Assembly: GCF_017163935.1 (NCBI RefSeq)
Contig: NZ_JABVZR010000002.1
Coordinates: 1,736,001 to 1,800,000, forward strand
From: Novosphingobium terrae
GTDB taxonomy: Bacteria > Pseudomonadota > Alphaproteobacteria > Sphingomonadales > Sphingomonadaceae
Direction: 5' to 3'
DNA length: 64,000 nucleotides
Shown here in pieces: positions 41,846-50,597 of the stretch; the stretch's first letter is position 1, and each line of letters starts with the position of its first letter. Under the pieces are notes generated by a model. That model made no database searches. It was not told the DNA's origin and was given only the letters and a program-made list of their open reading frames with translations. A program made the position numbers and the translations under genes.

Positions 41846-42118
41846 TTAGGCGAGGCTTGCCACAGACCGTCCCGCCTGCTGCTCGCCCAGGGCTTTGGCG
41901 GATGCGGAGAGCACCGCGATCATATTGCCCATGCGGGCGCAGATCTGCGCGGCGATGCCTTCATCGAGCAGGGGCATGTCGATGACGACCTCAAGATCGT
42001 CATCGACACAGGTGGCGCTTACGGCAGACGGTACGAGGCCGCGCTGGGCGAAAGGGTCCAGCAGGCGCACCAGTGACGCCGCTTCGGCCTCCGCACGGAT
42101 CTGGAAGCGCGTGATCAT
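41846..42118 (-). CDS. small ACT-domain-like protein
   Basis: 90 residues, one short domain: MITRFQIRAEAEAASLVRLLDPFAQRGLVPSAV resembles the N-terminal beta-alpha-beta of ACT modules such as the small subunit of acetolactate synthase (IlvM/IlvH). It lies 7 bases after the leucine dehydrogenase stop and is probably co-transcribed. ACT domains bind amino acids, so it may sense branched-chain amino acids or modulate the dehydrogenase; this is inference. Confidence 0.75.
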   Translation of the reverse strand: MITRFQIRAEAEAASLVRLLDPFAQRGLVPSAVSATCVDDDLEVVIDMPLLDEGIAAQICARMGNMIAVLSASAKALGEQQAGRSVASLA

Positions 42119-42125
42119 GCCATGA

Positions 42126-43193
42126 TCAGGCCGGCACGCGCTGCTGGGCCGCGGCGATCACCTCGCGTGCCATGCTGTCGGCGATGGCGTGGCTGGGGCG
42201 CTTGTCACGCGCGGCCTGCTGCAGGATCTGCTCGACCCGGGCCGGGATGGTGTCGATGCGCGCCTGCACCTGCTCGACGGTTTCGCCCAGATATTCGGCG
42301 GAGACATTGATGATCCCGCCCGCATTGACCACATAATCGGGCGCATAGGCGATGCCGCGCTGGAACAGGGCGTCGCCATCCTCGGGGGTCGCCAGCTGGT
42401 TGTTGGCGCCGCCGCAGACCAGAGCGGCCTTGAGCAGAGGGATGGTCTGCGCGTTGAGCCCGGCGCCCAGCGCGCAGGGCGAAAAGACATCGGCCCCGAC
42501 GCTGACGATCTCATCGACAGAGACCACCTGCGCGCCATGGGCCTCGGCCACCGCGCGGGCGCGGGCCGGATCGATATCGGCCACGATCAGGCGTGCCCCG
42601 GCCTCATGCAGCAGCGAACACAGATGCGCGCCGACATTGCCCGTGCCCTGCACCGCCACGGTCAGCTGATCGAGGTCGCGGCCCAGCGCGTGGCTGGCGG
42701 CGGCCTGCATGGATTTGAAGATGCCCAGCGCGGTCCATGGCGAAGGATCGCCACCCGCACGGCCCGCGCGGCGGGTCAGCCCGGCCACATGGCGGGTATG
42801 GCTGGCCACCACCTCCATATCCTCCACGCTGGTGCCCACATCCTCGGCGGTGACATATTGGCCGCCCAGCGCCTCGACCGCCTCGGCAAAGGCGGTGAAC
42901 AGCGCCTTGCGGTCGAAGGCACCGGCAGGCCGCTGCAAGACAGCCTTGCCGCCGCCGAAGGGCAGGCCGGCCAGCGCATTCTTGTAGCTCATGCCGCGCG
43001 CCAGACGGATGGCGTCGTTCAGCGCATCCTGATCGGAGGCGTAATGCCAGAAGCGGCAACCGCCCGCCGCCGGGCCAAGCGCCGTCGAATGGAGCGCAAT
43101 CACCCCCAGCGCGCCGCTGGCGGGATCATCGATCATCTGGAGATGCTCGGGCAGATGATCGGCAGGATTGTTGTGGCTGGGGGACTGCACCAT
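42126..43193 (-). CDS. ldh: leucine dehydrogenase (Leu/Phe/Val dehydrogenase family)
   Basis: 355 residues. The substrate/catalytic segment RGMSYKNALAGLPFGGGKAVL carries the two family lysines, and VAVQGTGNVGAHLCSLL is the NAD-binding Rossmann motif. CALGAGLNAQTIP and GGANNQL are typical of leucine and phenylalanine dehydrogenases. It oxidatively deaminates a branched-chain (or aromatic) amino acid to the 2-oxo acid. AAGGAG precedes the start. It diverges from an Lrp/AsnC regulator and is followed by the ACT protein. Confidence 0.93.
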   Translation of the reverse strand: MVQSPSHNNPADHLPEHLQMIDDPASGALGVIALHSTALGPAAGGCRFWHYASDQDALNDAIRLARGMSYKNALAGLPFGGGKAVLQRPAGAFDRKALFTAFAEAVEALGGQYVTAEDVGTSVEDMEVVASHTRHVAGLTRRAGRAGGDPSPWTALGIFKSMQAAASHALGRDLDQLTVAVQGTGNVGAHLCSLLHEAGARLIVADIDPARARAVAEAHGAQVVSVDEIVSVGADVFSPCALGAGLNAQTIPLLKAALVCGGANNQLATPEDGDALFQRGIAYAPDYVVNAGGIINVSAEYLGETVEQVQARIDTIPARVEQILQQAARDKRPSHAIADSMAREVIAAAQQRVPA

Positions 43194-43275
43194 GGTTCTA
43201 TGCTCCTTCTGGAGGCATAGGTATCACGACGGGCTTTGATAAAAATTGCTTATATCGGGTTGTGAGCGGTGATAT

Positions 43276-43292
43276 GGGAATGGTGTATTCCC
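43276..43292. promoter_or_regulatory. GGGAAT-N5-ATTCCC palindrome, likely Lrp-type site
   Basis: A 17-base inverted repeat 26-42 bases before the Lrp-family start, in the 124-base divergent promoter with leucine dehydrogenase. Size and place suit an Lrp/AsnC operator controlling both genes. Confidence 0.5.
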
Positions 43293-43317
43293 CATTGTGG
43301 ACTGTATGGATTGATTT

Positions 43318-43803
43318 ATGCTGGATGATCTCGATGAGTATGAAAAGCGCATTCTGGCGATCCTTCAGCTGGATGCCTCCCGCTCGACCACCGATATCGC
43401 TCAGGAGATCGGCCTGTCGCAGGCGCCTTGCTGGCGCCGCATCCAGCGGCTGAAGGATGAGGGTTATATCCGCTCGCAGGTTTGTGTGCTGGATCGCCGC
43501 AAGCTGGGGCTGCGGGCGCAGATCTTCGCGCAGGTGAAGCTGAACGCACATGGGCGGGCGCATCTGGCCGAGTTTTCCGATGCCATTCAGGGCTTTTCGG
43601 AGGTGCTGGACTGCTTTGTGCTGATGGGATCGACCGATTTCATGCTGCGCATCGTCACGCGTGACATCGAAACCTATGAGCGCTTTTTCTTCGACAAGCT
43701 CTCGCAGGTGCCCGGCGTGCAGGAGGTGAACTCGATGGTGGCGCTGTCCGAAATCAAGTCGACCACGGCGCTGCCTCTGGACCTTACCGAGCCCGGATCA
43801 TAG
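43318..43803 (+). CDS. Lrp/AsnC-family transcriptional regulator
   Basis: 161 residues. The helix-turn-helix is LDEYEKRILAILQLDASRSTTDIAQEIGLSQAPCWRRIQRLKDEGYI, followed by the RAM effector domain (VKLNAHGRAHLAEFSDAI; VLDCFVLMGSTDFMLRIVTRDIETYERFF). Full length. The divergent leucine dehydrogenase gene suggests that it responds to a branched-chain amino acid and activates its breakdown, as BkdR and LeuDH-linked Lrp proteins do. Convergent with a LysR gene, 9 bases apart. Confidence 0.94.
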   Translation: MLDDLDEYEKRILAILQLDASRSTTDIAQEIGLSQAPCWRRIQRLKDEGYIRSQVCVLDRRKLGLRAQIFAQVKLNAHGRAHLAEFSDAIQGFSEVLDCFVLMGSTDFMLRIVTRDIETYERFFFDKLSQVPGVQEVNSMVALSEIKSTTALPLDLTEPGS

Positions 43804-43812
43804 GCACATGCC

Positions 43813-44664
43813 CTAGCCCGGCTGGCGATGGTCGTGAAAGGCCGCACTGATCGCGCGCAGGGTCTCTCTGGTGCGCGGATCGGACAGGGATGAGTGCAGC
43901 ACCAGCGACAGCACCGGCAAAACCGGCAGGCCGAAGGCCTCGCCCCGGTCGATCACATCGCTTGGCGCCAGCCTGTAGGGGAAGGGGGCGATCGCCAGCC
44001 CTGCCGAAAGAGCTGCCGCAATCGCCGCCGTGCCGCCGGTAAAGACCTCCTCCCATGGGATCGCCGCGCGGTCGAGCAGCCGGGCTGCCACATCGCGGAT
44101 CGCGCAGCTGGGCGAGCTGATCGCCACTTTCAGCGCTTCCCCGGCGCTGTAATCGAAATTTGGCGAGGCGAACCAGCCGAAACGTTCCTCACCCAGAGGG
44201 ACGCCTTCGCGCCGGTCATCGTCGCTGCGCAGGATGATGGCGTCCAGCGCCCCGGCCTCAAAGGCATCGAGCAGATCGCGGGCATTGCCCAGCTCGACCT
44301 CGACCGCGAGCCCCGGATCGAGCGCCTTGAGCCGGGCCAGCAAGGCCGGAATGCCCGGCCCCATCACATGGCCGCCAATCCCCAGACGAAAGCGGCGGCG
44401 CGGGGCGGTCAGGCTGGCCATGGCGCGATCATGGGCGGCGAGAAATTCGCGTGCGGGCTGCTGGAAGATCTCGCCCTGCATCGAAAGGCGCACCTGCCGC
44501 GGTGTCCGTTCGATCAACCTCTGGCCAAGGCGATCCTCCAGCCGCTTGAGCTTGACGCTGATCGCCCCCTGCGTGGTGCCCAGCGCTTCTGCCGCGCGGG
44601 TGAAGCTGCGCAGATCGGCAATCGCCAGAAAGATCCTGACGCCGTCAACCTCAAGTGCCGCCAT
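43813..44664 (-). CDS. LysR-family transcriptional regulator
   Basis: 283 residues. The DNA-binding region is FLAIADLRSFTRAAEALGTTQGAISVKLKRLEDRLG, and IERTPRQVRLSMQGEIF closes the linker. The effector domain (FRLGIGGHVMGPGIPALLARLK) is shorter than average. It diverges from an MFS transporter gene, so it probably controls that exporter. The start at MAALEVDG is chosen over an ATG 42 bases upstream; neither has a strong ribosome site. Confidence 0.9.
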   Translation of the reverse strand: MAALEVDGVRIFLAIADLRSFTRAAEALGTTQGAISVKLKRLEDRLGQRLIERTPRQVRLSMQGEIFQQPAREFLAAHDRAMASLTAPRRRFRLGIGGHVMGPGIPALLARLKALDPGLAVEVELGNARDLLDAFEAGALDAIILRSDDDRREGVPLGEERFGWFASPNFDYSAGEALKVAISSPSCAIRDVAARLLDRAAIPWEEVFTGGTAAIAAALSAGLAIAPFPYRLAPSDVIDRGEAFGLPVLPVLSLVLHSSLSDPRTRETLRAISAAFHDHRQPG

Positions 44665-44676
44665 GGAGTGATATCC

Positions 44677-44729
44677 GGATTTGTTGTCTCTGATATTTGA
44701 TGCCATATGATTGATGGATAATCAAATCC
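44677..44729. promoter_or_regulatory. inverted arms in LysR-MFS divergent promoter
   Basis: GGATTTG at 44677-44683 and CAAATCC at 44723-44729 form widely spaced inverted arms, with CATATG at 44704-44709 near the middle. This may be a LysR recognition/activation site pair, but the arms are short. Confidence 0.3.
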
Positions 44730-44827
44730 ACGCCACCTTCCGTCCCGAGGCCATGGATCGGGCGCGCATGATGCAGCGCGCTGTCTTGCAAGGCTTTTTC
44801 GTTTCACCTTCGAGACAGGACAGGGTC

Positions 44828-46381
44828 ATGAACCAAACCCGCCATTCTGAACATCCGGCCCGAAATCTCGCAGCGCTGCTGGCCGTTTGCCTCTCCGCCA
44901 CCATGCTGGGGCTGGAGATTTCCAGCATCCCGGCCATTCTGCCCGATCTGGAGCGCATCCTGCCCGCCGATTTCCGGCAGCTGCAATGGATCGTCAACGC
45001 CTATACGCTGGCCATGGCGAGCGGGCTGATGGCCAGCGGCGCCCTGGCGGACCGTTTCGGCCGCAAGCGGATCTTCATGATCGGCATCGCGCTTTTTGGC
45101 CTCGCTTCGCTGCTGTGCGGCCTCGCGCCGCATGCGCCCGAGCTGATCGCCGCCCGCTTCCTGCAGGGCGCCAGCGGCGCGGCGATGCTGACCTGCCAGA
45201 TCGCGGTGCTGTCTCACCAGTTCCGCCATGGTGCCCAGCGCAGCAGGGCCTTTGCCGCATGGGGGATCACCTTTGGCGCCGGGCTGGGCTTCGGCCCGCT
45301 GGTGGGCGTGCTGATCGCCGCGCTGGCCGGCTGGCCCTGGGTGTTCCTGATCCATGTCGGCCTGGCGGTCGTGACCTTCGGTCTGGCGGGCTGGGGCATT
45401 GCGGAAAGCGCCAATCCCGGGCTCAGCAGGCTGGATCTGCCCGGCATGGTCACCCTGTCTCTGGCGGTTTTCGCACTGGTCGAGGTGATCATCGACGGGC
45501 GGGCGATCAGCGCTGACAATCCGGCCGGGCTGGCGCTGGCCATGCTGGGCGGCCTCGGCATCATCGCCTTCGTCATCATCGAGAACCGCAGTACGCGGCC
45601 CATGTTCGATTTTTCCGTGTTCCGGGTGAAGCCCTTTCTGGGGGCGCTGATCGGCTCGGCGGGCATGAATTTCAGCTTCTGGCCTTTCGTGATCTATCTG
45701 CCGATCCATCTTCAGGCGGTGTTGGGGCTTGATGCCAAAGCGGCGGGGGCCATGCTGCTGGCCTATACGCTGCCGCCGCTGGTGGTGCCTCCGCTGGCAG
45801 AGCGGCTGCTGGCCCGCCATGGCCCGGGCACGGTGATCCCGCTGGGTCTGGCGACCATCGGTACGGGGTTTGCCCTGATGCTGCTGGCGGCCTATGGCCG
45901 GGATGCCGATTGGCGGGCGCTGTTGCCGGGGTGCCTGTTGGCCGGTGTCGGGCTGGGCTTGACCAACACGCCCGTCACCAACACCTCGACCGGCGCCCTG
46001 CCGCCCGAGCAGGCGGGCATGGCATCGGCGATGGACACCAGCGCGCGGATCATCTCGCTCTCGATCAACATTGCGGTGATGGGGTTGATTCTGGTCCATG
46101 GCATTCGCGGCGCGCTGGAGCACTTGCCCCTGCACGGCATGCAGGCCACGGCGCTTGACCAGCTGGCCCGCACCCTTGCCGGTGGCGATCTGTCGGCAGC
46201 CGGGCGCATCGGATCGGCGGGGGCGCATGCGGCCTTGCTGGCAGGGTTTCAAGGTGTGATGCTGTATGCCGCGCTCTGCGGCTGGGCGATGAGTGTGATC
46301 AGCCTGCTCGTTTTCCGGCAGGCACCCAAAGCGGCGACAGCGGCCCCCGCCCCTGTCGGCATCGAGCTGATGATGGACTGA
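44828..46381 (+). CDS. MFS transporter of the DHA2 (EmrB/QacA) type
   Basis: 517 residues with about 14 membrane segments. The loop motif GALADRFGRKRIFMIG is the MFS signature between helices 2 and 3, and LQWIVNAYTLAMASGL and FLQGASGAAMLTCQIAVLS are typical of the 14-helix DHA2 drug exporters. It probably exports toxic organic compounds with protons; substrate unknown. The start MNQTRHSEH is preferred over an upstream ATG at 44711 whose extension runs through the promoter. Divergent LysR gene likely regulates it. Confidence 0.92.
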   Translation: MNQTRHSEHPARNLAALLAVCLSATMLGLEISSIPAILPDLERILPADFRQLQWIVNAYTLAMASGLMASGALADRFGRKRIFMIGIALFGLASLLCGLAPHAPELIAARFLQGASGAAMLTCQIAVLSHQFRHGAQRSRAFAAWGITFGAGLGFGPLVGVLIAALAGWPWVFLIHVGLAVVTFGLAGWGIAESANPGLSRLDLPGMVTLSLAVFALVEVIIDGRAISADNPAGLALAMLGGLGIIAFVIIENRSTRPMFDFSVFRVKPFLGALIGSAGMNFSFWPFVIYLPIHLQAVLGLDAKAAGAMLLAYTLPPLVVPPLAERLLARHGPGTVIPLGLATIGTGFALMLLAAYGRDADWRALLPGCLLAGVGLGLTNTPVTNTSTGALPPEQAGMASAMDTSARIISLSINIAVMGLILVHGIRGALEHLPLHGMQATALDQLARTLAGGDLSAAGRIGSAGAHAALLAGFQGVMLYAALCGWAMSVISLLVFRQAPKAATAAPAPVGIELMMD

Positions 46382-46529
46382 ACATGCCAGGGCCGGGCGC
46401 CCGTCGCGGCAGGCGATGTTGGCCGCCGCAGCATGACGGCCCGCAAATCTGCTTAAGGGGGATAACGGATTAGAAAGCCTTTCCATTCATAAATCCGGCC
46501 TGATCTCTGCGCTGATCCGGCGGCACGGG

Positions 46530-47741
46530 ATGCCAATCAGCGGTGATGACATGCCACAAGCCCTGCTGCCCTTTCTGGTGAACATCACCATCGCCGCCAT
46601 GCTGGTGGCGAGTTTCTTCACCATTGCCCAGCTCAATCCCAGCGTGCGCAGGGCCCGGTGGATCGCGCTGTGCTATGGGCTGGGGGCGCTCAATCCGCTG
46701 GGGGAGGTGGCCATCCTCTTCGGCGGCGATCTCAAGTGGATGGGCATGATCGCGGCGGGTGGATTTCTGGCCGGGATCACGCTGTACTCGCCGGTGATGT
46801 CGCAGTTTTACGGCAAGCGCCCCTGGTGGCGGGCCGCATCGGTGATCGTCATGATCGGCCTTGTCTACAGCTGGGCAACGATCGGCATGCCGCACAAGAG
46901 CCTGTGGATCGACCTTGGTTTTCAGGTGCCTTTCGCGCTGGGCAGCGCGCTTTGCGCGATCACCACCTGGCGCCATGCCCCCCCATCGGCGATGAACCGC
47001 GTGCTGTCGGGCGTGTTCGTGCTGACCGCGCTGCATTTCCTGCTCAAGCCCTTTGCCGCGCTTTTGCTGGGGGGCTCCGTCAGCGAAACACATTATGCCC
47101 ATACGCTTTATGCCGTGGTGTCGCAGTCCAGCACGGGCTTTCTGATGGTGGCCGCCGGCTTGCTGTCGCTGATCACCGTGCTGCAGACGGTGGTGCAGGC
47201 CAATTCGCTTCAGGCCCGCACCGATCTGCTCACCAGCCTGCCCAACCGCCGCGCGCTGTTCGAACGCTTTGCCGCGCTGACGGGTGACCGGCGTGAGGGC
47301 GCAGCGGTGGGCGTTGCGGTGATCGACATCGACCATTTCAAGCGGATCAACGACAGTTTTGGCCATGCGCAGGGCGATGAGGTTCTCAAGGCCGTGGCCT
47401 CATGCCTTGACCAGAACAGGCCGTCCTCTGCCATGCTGGCCCGGATCGGCGGCGAGGAATTCGTGATGTTGCTGCCGGGACTGGACGAGCAGGGCACCCT
47501 GCTGGTGTGCGAGCATCTGCGGCTGGCGGTGTCGCGCATGCCGCCGGGCCTGTCCCATGCCGTCACGGTGAGCCTTGGCCTGACGCTGGTGGAAGAAGGC
47601 GAAGATCTGGCCGACACGCTGCGCCGGGCGGATCGCGCGCTCTATGACGCCAAGCGGGCCGGGCGTGACAGATGCCGTGTCGCGGGCGAGCAGATCAGCG
47701 GGCAGGGGCAGGTTCGCCTGGCGGTTGTGGGCAAGGGTTAG
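46530..47741 (+). CDS. membrane-bound diguanylate cyclase (GGDEF)
   Basis: 403 residues. About six or seven N-terminal hydrophobic helices (LLPFLVNITIAAMLVASFFTI; MIAAGGFLAGITLYSPV; GSALCAI; VLTALHFLLKPFAALLLGG; FLMVAAGLLSLITVLQTVV) form a membrane sensor. The C-terminal GGDEF domain starts at RTDLLTSLPNRRALFERF and has the active-site motif ARIGGEEFVMLL at about residue 308. The RxxD inhibitory site five residues before GGEEF is absent, so product feedback is probably lacking. It should make cyclic di-GMP in response to an unknown signal. Single gene, convergent with a LysR gene. Confidence 0.93.
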   Translation: MPISGDDMPQALLPFLVNITIAAMLVASFFTIAQLNPSVRRARWIALCYGLGALNPLGEVAILFGGDLKWMGMIAAGGFLAGITLYSPVMSQFYGKRPWWRAASVIVMIGLVYSWATIGMPHKSLWIDLGFQVPFALGSALCAITTWRHAPPSAMNRVLSGVFVLTALHFLLKPFAALLLGGSVSETHYAHTLYAVVSQSSTGFLMVAAGLLSLITVLQTVVQANSLQARTDLLTSLPNRRALFERFAALTGDRREGAAVGVAVIDIDHFKRINDSFGHAQGDEVLKAVASCLDQNRPSSAMLARIGGEEFVMLLPGLDEQGTLLVCEHLRLAVSRMPPGLSHAVTVSLGLTLVEEGEDLADTLRRADRALYDAKRAGRDRCRVAGEQISGQGQVRLAVVGKG

Positions 47742-47757
47742 GAACGGGGGCCGCAGC

Positions 47758-48648
47758 TTACTGGCTGGCGATGCCGATTTCGGCCAGCAGCCATTCGCAG
47801 AAGCGGCGGATCTTGCGCGTTCTGCGGCGGTGCTCCGGATAGGCGATCCAATAGGCCATGCCCAGGCTGGAGACCTGAGGAAAGAGCTGCACCAGCCGCC
47901 GGTCGGACATATCCTGCTTCCAGAAAAACGGCGTGAGCATGGCAATGCCCTGACCCGCAATCGCCGCATGGCCTTCGTTTGCCTGCGAATCCATGCGGAT
48001 GCCATGAAGGGCGCGCGCCTCTATCTGCGCCAGCCCTGCCTGCTGCAGCCAGCAGGCCCATGACGGATCGTGAGGGCTGATCAGCGGCAGGCGCAGCAGG
48101 TCTTGCGGCTGAATGTCTCCCCCTTGTGCCGCCAGAAAGCCGGGGCTGCACATCGGCGTGAAATCCTGCTCGATCAGGCGGTGAGCCGCAAGGTCGGGCC
48201 AGTCCCCATGGCCCGAGCGCACCGCGACATCCACGCCGTCACCGGAGAAATCGGCCAAGCCTTCCTGCATCAGCAGGCGGACGGCGATATCCGGATAGCG
48301 CATCTGAAAGCGCCCGATCCGCCAGGCCAGCCAGGCGTTGGCAAAGGTGGGGGTGGTTGAAATCGTCAGCGTGGCTTCATCATCGCCCCGCATCTCGGCG
48401 AAGGCACTTTCGATCATGTCGAGGCCCGTGCCGATGGTCGCCGCCGCGCGACGCGCCGTATCGGTCAGGGCGACGCGCTGGCGCTCACGCCGGAACAGCA
48501 TCTGGCCGAGATGATCCTCGATCAGGCGGATCTGGTGGCTGACCGCAGCCTGAGTCATTCCCAGTTCGCGCGCTGCGGCGGTGAAATTCTCATGCCGCGC
48601 CGCAGCTTCGAAGACGCGGACAGCCGCCAGAGGAGGGATCTTGCGCAT
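47758..48648 (-). CDS. LysR-family regulator, GcvA-like
   Basis: 296 residues. RKIPPLAAVRVFEAAARHENFTAAARELGMTQAAVSHQIRLIEDHLG is the GcvA-type helix-turn-helix opening, followed by LFRRERQRVALTDTARRAAATI. The effector domain contains LTISTTPTFANAWLAWRIGRFQMRYPDIAVRL and DGVDVAVRSGHGDWPDL, typical of the GcvA group. The target is not adjacent: the region upstream holds no intact divergent gene. Confidence 0.92.
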   Translation of the reverse strand: MRKIPPLAAVRVFEAAARHENFTAAARELGMTQAAVSHQIRLIEDHLGQMLFRRERQRVALTDTARRAAATIGTGLDMIESAFAEMRGDDEATLTISTTPTFANAWLAWRIGRFQMRYPDIAVRLLMQEGLADFSGDGVDVAVRSGHGDWPDLAAHRLIEQDFTPMCSPGFLAAQGGDIQPQDLLRLPLISPHDPSWACWLQQAGLAQIEARALHGIRMDSQANEGHAAIAGQGIAMLTPFFWKQDMSDRRLVQLFPQVSSLGMAYWIAYPEHRRRTRKIRRFCEWLLAEIGIASQ

Positions 48649-49357
48649 CTGCAGATCATAAGCACAGCTGATGATGTCTGTCGATCAATTGGTTGGCGTG
48701 AAGCGGCATGCTGCGGTTATTCCATGTGCAACGTCACACTTGCCCGAAGGATGCCATATCATGGATCATGCCTGCGCACCCTGCCCGGAAAGAGAGGTTT
48801 CCTGGCGTTTCCCGATGGTCGGCAAGCTGTGGTCTGCCATGCTTGCGGCCTCCGCCTCTCATGTCCGCATCGCGTTTGACAAGCCTTGGGACTGCTCGAC
48901 AAGGCAGGGTCGAGAGGATGGCCGCCGATAGGTCAGGCTTATGCACCCCGCTTCCGGCCAAGCCGCCGTTGCGATTGGCATGTCTCGGCAGCCCGGCCCC
49001 GCCTCCGTCGCATAAAACGACATGGGGGCGATGACCTTGGCCCCAGGCTGAACGTGACGGAGCGTTCACAGCTGGGCTATTACGACGGTGTTATTTTCGA
49101 TCCGATGGGCAATCACTGGATCACGCGGCCCTTTGCCAACAAGATCGTTGTCCCGAAGCCCGATTCGCGCCTGATCCCGATCCTGCGGGCACGTTCATCA
49201 ACGTGCCGACCACTATGGCATGGGACAGGCAAGACCCCACGATAGCCTGTGTGGTTTTTCGTGGCGCCAACATGATTGTCAAAGGCATCGTTCATTCCGG
49301 CGGCGCGCGTCCTTCGTAAGATCGCCGGAAGGTTGCGTGGCGGCGCCGTTGGCGGGA
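48649..49357. pseudogene. 709-base region without an intact gene; possible decayed remnants
   Basis: No convincing gene was found. On the plus strand, around 49065-49180, a frame reads LGYYDGVIFDPMGNHWI, reminiscent of the end of a VOC-type domain. After an apparent frame shift near 49190 a second piece reads FINVPTTMAWDRQDPTIACV and stops at about 49317. Neither has a ribosome site or a start of its own. The pieces could be a degraded gene or chance. Base composition is also less regular than in the flanking genes. Confidence 0.3.
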
Positions 49358-49816
49358 TCACGCCTGTCGGATGTCCCCTATGGTTGCCGATGTCATTGTG
49401 ACAAGCTGTTCCGCTGTCGTGCGAAAGACATGCATCGGCGATCCGGCTGCTGCCCATAAGGGCGTCAGGCTCAGCAGATCGCGGTCAACCACCGTGATCA
49501 CGGGGCAGGCATGGCCGATAGGCGCAACACCGCCCACCGCGAAACCCGTCTTTTCATGGACCCAATCGGGGGCAGCAGGTTTGACAGGCTTGCCGATGAG
49601 CGCAGAAACCTTCTTCCTGTCGATGCGGTTGGTGCCCGAGGCGATCACCAGAACAACATCCTCCTCCGAGCGAAAGGCGATCGATTTGGCGATATGGGCC
49701 ACCGGGCATCCGATCGCTTCGGCGGCGTCGGCTGCGCTGTGCGTTCCGGCGGGAAATTCGGCGATGGTTTCCTCATGTTGCGCCCTGCTCAGCGCTTCGC
49801 GAAAGGCATCGATCAT
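49358..49816 (-). CDS. YbaK/EbsC-family aminoacyl-tRNA deacylase
   Basis: 152 residues. The family fingerprint is complete: HIAKSIAFRSEEDVVLVIASGTNRID with the conserved Lys, GFAVGGVAPIGH, and GSPMHVFRTTAEQLVTMTSATIGD at the C-terminus. Such stand-alone proteins remove wrongly attached amino acids from tRNA, typically Cys- or Ala-tRNA(Pro). Single gene on this strand. Confidence 0.92.
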   Translation of the reverse strand: MIDAFREALSRAQHEETIAEFPAGTHSAADAAEAIGCPVAHIAKSIAFRSEEDVVLVIASGTNRIDRKKVSALIGKPVKPAAPDWVHEKTGFAVGGVAPIGHACPVITVVDRDLLSLTPLWAAAGSPMHVFRTTAEQLVTMTSATIGDIRQA

Positions 49817-49968
49817 GCTGGGGGCTCCTGTGTGCCGGTTCTGTCGGCTTGGTGCGTGCTTCTATCCTGATTCGGGAATGCGTTGAAAGGGCCGCCCTGG
49901 GACCTTGCTGTCGTGGCCAGCATCTGTGGCGGATCGCAAAAGCGGCGACATGCCGGGAAACGGGCAGG

Positions 49969-50023
49969 TCATCAGCCCATCATCAGCGCATCATCAGCCA
50001 ATCATCGGCCCCTCATCCATGCC
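49969..50023. repeat. five 11-base tandem repeats (TCATCAGCCCA type)
   Basis: Units start at 49969, 49980, 49991, 50002 and 50013. The first three are TCATCAGCCCA, TCATCAGCGCA and TCATCAGCCAA; the fourth is TCATCGGCCCC and the fifth keeps only TCATC. The 11-base step is one helical turn, so the TCATC words fall on one DNA face. The block ends about 100 bases before the UrcA start, in a 310-base intergenic region that otherwise shows nothing. Confidence 0.75.
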
Positions 50024-50126
50024 GAAGCATGATGAAACGGCCATGGTCGGGCCGGGCTTGCCGCCTCGCCATGATGTCACAGGGAGGCGCCGCCCGAAGT
50101 CTTCGTTCACACTCAGGGGAAAAGCT

Positions 50127-50516
50127 ATGAACGGATGTTTTCGTACTCTCTCCCGCATGGGCATCGTTGCAGCTGCCTTGATCCTTGCCGTGCCGATGTC
50201 CTTCGCGCAGGCCGTGGATCACGATGGCGAGGCGCCCCATCGCGATGTCCATCTCTCCGGGCTGGATCTGACTCAGGCGAATGACCTCGGCATGGCCCGG
50301 AGGCGCATCGCAGGCGCTGCTCGATCCCTGTGCGCCTCGCTTGTCGATCCTGATGGCTTCCAGATCGAGCATGCGGCCTGTGTGCTGGCTGCGCGCGAAC
50401 AGGGCGCCGTGCAACTCGAAGCCCTGCACCAGAAGGCGCTGGCCGCCGCCGCGACGACCACAAAAGTCCAATATGCCTATCAGGACCGGACGGAGCCCAG
50501 CCACAAGGGGAATTGA
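50127..50516 (+). CDS. UrcA-family protein, exported
   Basis: 129 residues. A signal peptide (MGIVAAALILAVPMSFAQA) is followed by the short UrcA pattern: VHLSGLDLTQANDLGMARRRIAGAARSLCAS and HAACVLAAREQGAVQLEAL, with two conserved cysteines that could form a disulfide. UrcA proteins are widespread in sphingomonads and Caulobacter, and their function is unknown. AGGGGA precedes the start. The 11-base repeat block in its leader may matter for its regulation. Confidence 0.85.
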   Translation: MNGCFRTLSRMGIVAAALILAVPMSFAQAVDHDGEAPHRDVHLSGLDLTQANDLGMARRRIAGAARSLCASLVDPDGFQIEHAACVLAAREQGAVQLEALHQKALAAAATTTKVQYAYQDRTEPSHKGN

Positions 50517-50597
50517 GCAGCATCTCACGGGGCTGACGCGCCGGAATGGGGCAGGGGCCCGCGCGCCGACAGGCTGGCGTGCCGGGCCCCGATCCCC

